The position numbers and the translations under genes were made by a program. This document shows positions 61,074-64,000 of a stretch of 64,000 nucleotides of DNA, in pieces. The notes beneath the pieces are model-generated. The model did no database searches. It was not told the origin of the DNA and was given only the letters and a program-made list of their open reading frames with translations. The DNA is from Osedax fenrisi (Eukaryota > Annelida > Polychaeta > Sabellida > Siboglinidae): the NCBI GenBank assembly GCA_964019155.1, contig OZ025240.1, positions 84,287,537 through 84,351,536 of the forward strand. The letters are read 5' to 3'. The stretch's first letter is position 1. Each line of letters opens with the position of its first letter.

Positions 61074-63739
61074 TATAAAAAAGATGGGACATCGAATATT
61101 AATACTAGTGGTGGTCGCGTCTGCGTTATGTTTATGCTGCGTGCTGTGCGATAACGTCGACAAAGATAATAAGAAGGAGAACGCCAAAGAAGATAACGAG
61201 GAAGAGAACTTCGAAAGGATGAGGCGTCAAGAACAAGAGGAACCCGGCTTCTTCGAAGCGCAAATAGTCGACATCGCCACGGAAGAAACGCCGCCGGAAG
61301 AACGTGAATACTCCGTCGTGATGCCGGACGACCAGGCGCCGAGAGGTCGCGAGAAAACCGCCGCCTCGCCGGATCACGCCCGCCCGAAAGCGCCGAAATC
61401 CAGCCGCCCGAAAGCCCCGAAATCCGGCAACCGCGGCCCCGCGCAAGCGGTAACTCCGCCCGCCGACACGGAAACCTACCACCAGGTGGTAGCGAAGGCG
61501 CGCGACTACCGCCGCGACCGCAAACACCCGCACGAGACCACCACCGAAGCGATAGCCGCCGCGAAACTCTACTCGATCCCGCTCGACTCGTTGGAGGTGA
61601 ATCTGGCGTTCTCTCGACGCCGTCGTCTGTACTCGACGCTGGCCGAAGGTTTCTCCGACCCCGTCGACTACTCGAGCGCCGACGACGTCGCCAATGTGGC
61701 CGAAGCGTACGCCGAGAAGAAGGACGACGGTTCCGTGGTTACGGTGCTACTGTCGAAACCCACCGACACCGGAATCATCACCGTCAAGGTCTAGTATCGC
61801 CTTATGCCTAGTAGAGAGCCTCGTGTAGTACTTAGTTGTTTAGTTTTCACCGCGTGCGCGCATTTATGTACTATCACATATCACTCATGTATACTGGGAG
61901 ATTCACTTTTAAATGCAATCCATATACACATATATATATATAATAATGATAATTTGTATACTTGTTCATAGTTATGTTTTAAGTAAATTAATGGTGTAAT
62001 TAACTTTTGTTACGCCAGAGCCTAATAATTTCATTACAACCGGATTAAAATATATTTCTATACATCATATCTAAAGTATTGAATGTTATTATAAATATAC
62101 AATATACATCTTCTATTGAGATTTGAATGTTATTTTATATTACGAGATTGAATAGGTCACTATGCAATATAATATATTTATGTATACCATACTTAGTATA
62201 TACTTTAATTATAGCCAGAAAAATCTATTTAATTATGAAATAACGATAGCGACATAACGATAGCGACATAATGATAGTGACATGACGATAACGAAATAAC
62301 GATAGCGGCCTAACTATAACAACTCCGATTTCCCACAGATCTTCACACAGAAAGTCACGGAGGATGGAGTGAGCACCAGCTACGTGAAGTTCAGTGAACT
62401 GCACACAGAACTAGCGGTCGACGTCACTAAGGAACCCCAGGCTAAGAGTGAACTGGTTATTACATAGGCACATACACACCAGCTAGTCGTGTACATAGTA
62501 CGTACTAGGTATCCCCTATTATCATTGCCTTCCACTCTACTATTGCTCTCTAATATCGGTGCAATTCACACTAGTGAAGCCCAGGCTAAACGTGAACTAG
62601 TTATAACATAGGCTAACACAGAGATCATATCACTCGGCATTATTATTGTGATCGATGATTTCATTCCTGATTAATTTCTTTAAATTATGTTCGAAGATAG
62701 TTTATAAAACTTTACTAGATGTCGTTTTATAATTTATAAAAGAATATATGAATAGTTATCATGACACATATGCATATATCTTTATTCATATATATATATA
62801 AAATAATGATTTAGTATCAAATATATTATACTTTAGCAAATTAGCCAAGTGTACGATTAATATGTTCCTCCTCTATATACGTATAATATATCCAATATTT
62901 CTGCCCATCTGTATTATTATAAACGTGGAGCTAATTTAATAATAACCCAGCTAATGTGATAGAGCTTGATCTAGTATAACGTAGGCATGGCTAAATGTAT
63001 CGTAGGATACTAAGATTTTATTATCATTATTTTCTAGGATACGCTAATTTAATAGAGGTGTATTTATTATAATATAGATGTGGTTAATCATAAGCATACA
63101 AGGGGTAATGCCAATATATACTACCCATATATATATATACACATGAATACTATCTGTATGTATTGTTAACACAGAGCTAGAGAGAAATAGAGTGGTAATA
63201 CCCTATGCCTGCCTGTGTAAGCCAATGCAGAAAGGGTCAATCTATTTTGGTCACCTCAAAATGGCGGATTTGACCTATTTGAACTCTATTTGAACTATAG
63301 TTTATATTTTATTTACAAATTAATTTTAATATAGAGTAAAATATTATATTTGTATTAATAAACATTTATATGATGTATATATAAAGTATATTTACTTATT
63401 ATTGTATAGATAATACACATATATAATAATAGATTATAAAGATAAGTACGCTTTCTCCCTAGATTATGCTTAAATAGGTCAAATCAGCCATTTTGAGGTG
63501 ACCAAATTTAATCGACGCTTTCTGCATATCAGATACATTGTTTACTACTCTATTCCTGAATCTAGCTCTATGATTGTTAATGATAATGTTTGTATTGGGT
63601 AGATTGGAGAATATTCCCTGGAGCCGGCCTTGAAGACCAAGAAACTGATAAGTCTGACCGAGGAACAGCAACTCTTGGAGAATCTGTTCCTGATGGCTCA
63701 GGAGTTGTTGAGCTCACCTAAAGCTGTCAGTCAATTCAA
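61074..63739 (+). CDS. Secreted or ER protein of unknown family, 3' partial
   Basis: Three exons join in phase: 61084-61788 (coding part), 62339-62455 and 63603-63739. The product so far is about 319 residues. Residues 1-22 (MGHRILILVVVASALCLCCV and on) form a clear signal peptide. An acidic stretch (about 25-55), a basic repeat with RPKAPKS twice (about 100-113), a central mixed region (TTEAIAAAKLYSIPLDSLEV), and a helical block SLTEEQQLLENLFLMAQELL follow. No catalytic motif or cysteine pattern was recognised. The last exon leaves two bases at donor GTTAGT, so the gene continues to the right. The family could not be named. Confidence 0.7.
61084..61788 (+). CDS. Secreted-protein gene exon 1 (coding part)
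   Basis: 705 nt, 235 codons from ATG 61084, ten bases after acceptor catatttcag, so a 5' UTR intron lies upstream. The exon ends in phase 0 before GTCTAG; without splicing one codon and a TAG follow. The exon is strongly G+C-ending (CGCGACTACCGCCGCGACCG), in sharp contrast to everything else in the window. Confidence 0.75.
62339..62455 (+). CDS. Secreted-protein gene exon 2
   Basis: 117 nt, acceptor gatttcccacag, phase 0 in and out. It encodes IFTQKVTEDGVSTSYVKFSE then LHTELAVDVTKEPQAKSEL. Donor GTTATT is used here; CAG-GCTAAG twelve bases earlier could be a GC-AG donor and keeps phase, so four residues (AKSEL minus one) are uncertain. The 3' end is duplicated at 62569. Confidence 0.6.
62425..62622 (+). 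repeat. Duplicated exon 3' end and donor region
   Basis: CACTAAGGAACCCCAGGCTA... (62425-62478) recurs as CACTAGTGAAGCCCAGGCTA... (62569-62622) in the same orientation, 144 bp apart, with roughly four of five bases matching. Confidence 0.8.
63225..63527. mobile_element. MITE with 59-bp inverted ends
   Basis: Left end ATGCAGAAAGGGTCAATCTA continuing TTTGGTCACCTCAAAATGGC; the right end (63469-63527) is the inverse with a few changes (GCCATTTTGAGGTGACCAAA). The 185-bp AT-rich interior has no ORF. It lies in the second intron of the secreted-protein gene. Confidence 0.85.
63603..63739 (+). CDS. Secreted-protein gene exon 3
   Basis: 137 nt, acceptor tgtattgggtag, phase 0 in, two bases left at donor GTTAGT. 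It encodes IGEYSLEPALKTKKLISLTE then EQQLLENLFLMAQELLSSPK and AVSQF, a predicted helix-rich stretch. No further exon was seen before the window ends. Confidence 0.65.
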
Positions 63740-64000
63740 GTTAGTGCAGCACTGCTGTGCGTAGTAGCCCGAGTAATCGTGTACTTGTGTATTAATGGCT
63801 CTAGTACGCATGCGCCTTAAGTACACATGTACTTACTGTATTAATGGCTTATAATTATAATATTAAGGGGTGCTGAGTAGTCGCGTTTTTCTAAAACTAA
63901 TTTATTTTCGTAAAATGTTGCTATAAATTTAAGATATTTGAAAAATAATATAATTATGTCCTAGCTAAAATATAAATTATAAATGGTAATTTTTCATAAT

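Noticed and set aside
61132..61533. Minus-strand 133-codon ORF rich in Arg and Phe
   Set aside because: Shadow of the GC-rich secreted-protein exon.
1..64000. CRISPR array, rRNA, true tRNA gene, bacterial operon or phage
   Set aside because: No regular direct repeats with spacers, no tRNA cloverleaf beyond the SINE heads, and gene structure is spliced and animal-like.

Overview
The window looks like animal (metazoan, non-vertebrate) nuclear DNA. It is very AT-rich, carries many (TA)n tracts, has genes split into short exons by large introns, and holds many non-LTR retrotransposons, a tRNA-derived SINE and small inverted-repeat (MITE-like) elements. No bacterial-type operon, CRISPR array, rRNA or true tRNA gene was seen. 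The phylum cannot be fixed from the sequence alone.

Three spliced genes can be rebuilt by matching reading frame and splice phase; none of them is an obvious long ORF. (1) Minus strand, about 11,962 down to 519 and running off the left edge: five phase-matched exons of an IgGFc-binding-domain protein. (2) Plus strand, 17,509 to about 48,107: 24-25 phase-matched exons of a roughly 710-720 residue coiled-coil protein whose N-terminal region resembles the CM1 motif of centrosomin/CDK5RAP2. It includes a run of related 84-nt exons. (3) Plus strand, 61,074 to at least 63,739: a secreted or ER-type protein of unknown family with a GC-rich first exon, continuing past the right edge. Two orphan plus-strand exons near 53.5 and 54.4 kb are unassigned.

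Most of the remaining recognisable sequence is transposon. Retrotransposon pieces lie at 1.1-2.6, 7.4-11.8, 13.8-14.5, 19.9-23.1, 24.2-27.4, 30.8-33.6, 40.3-44.9, 46.1-46.6, 48.8-49.0, 53.2-53.5 and 55.0-58.3 kb. The best preserved is the minus-strand element at 40.3-44.9 kb. Its ORF1 and ORF2 lie in one frame, separated by a single UGA in the context UGA-CUA, and ORF2 carries one further stop near its C-terminus. Three copies of a tRNA-derived SINE, a hAT-type MITE with an 8-bp target duplication, and two related MITE families with a shared terminal motif are also present.

Points most worth checking: 26 of 32 inferred 5' splice sites read GTT rather than GTA or GTG; tandemly duplicated 28-residue exons in the coiled-coil gene; the in-frame UGA-CUA between the retrotransposon ORFs; frequent retroelement junctions inside (TA)n tracts; and several large palindromes, including a perfect 82-bp one. 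Exon models here are made by eye, without transcripts or database searches.
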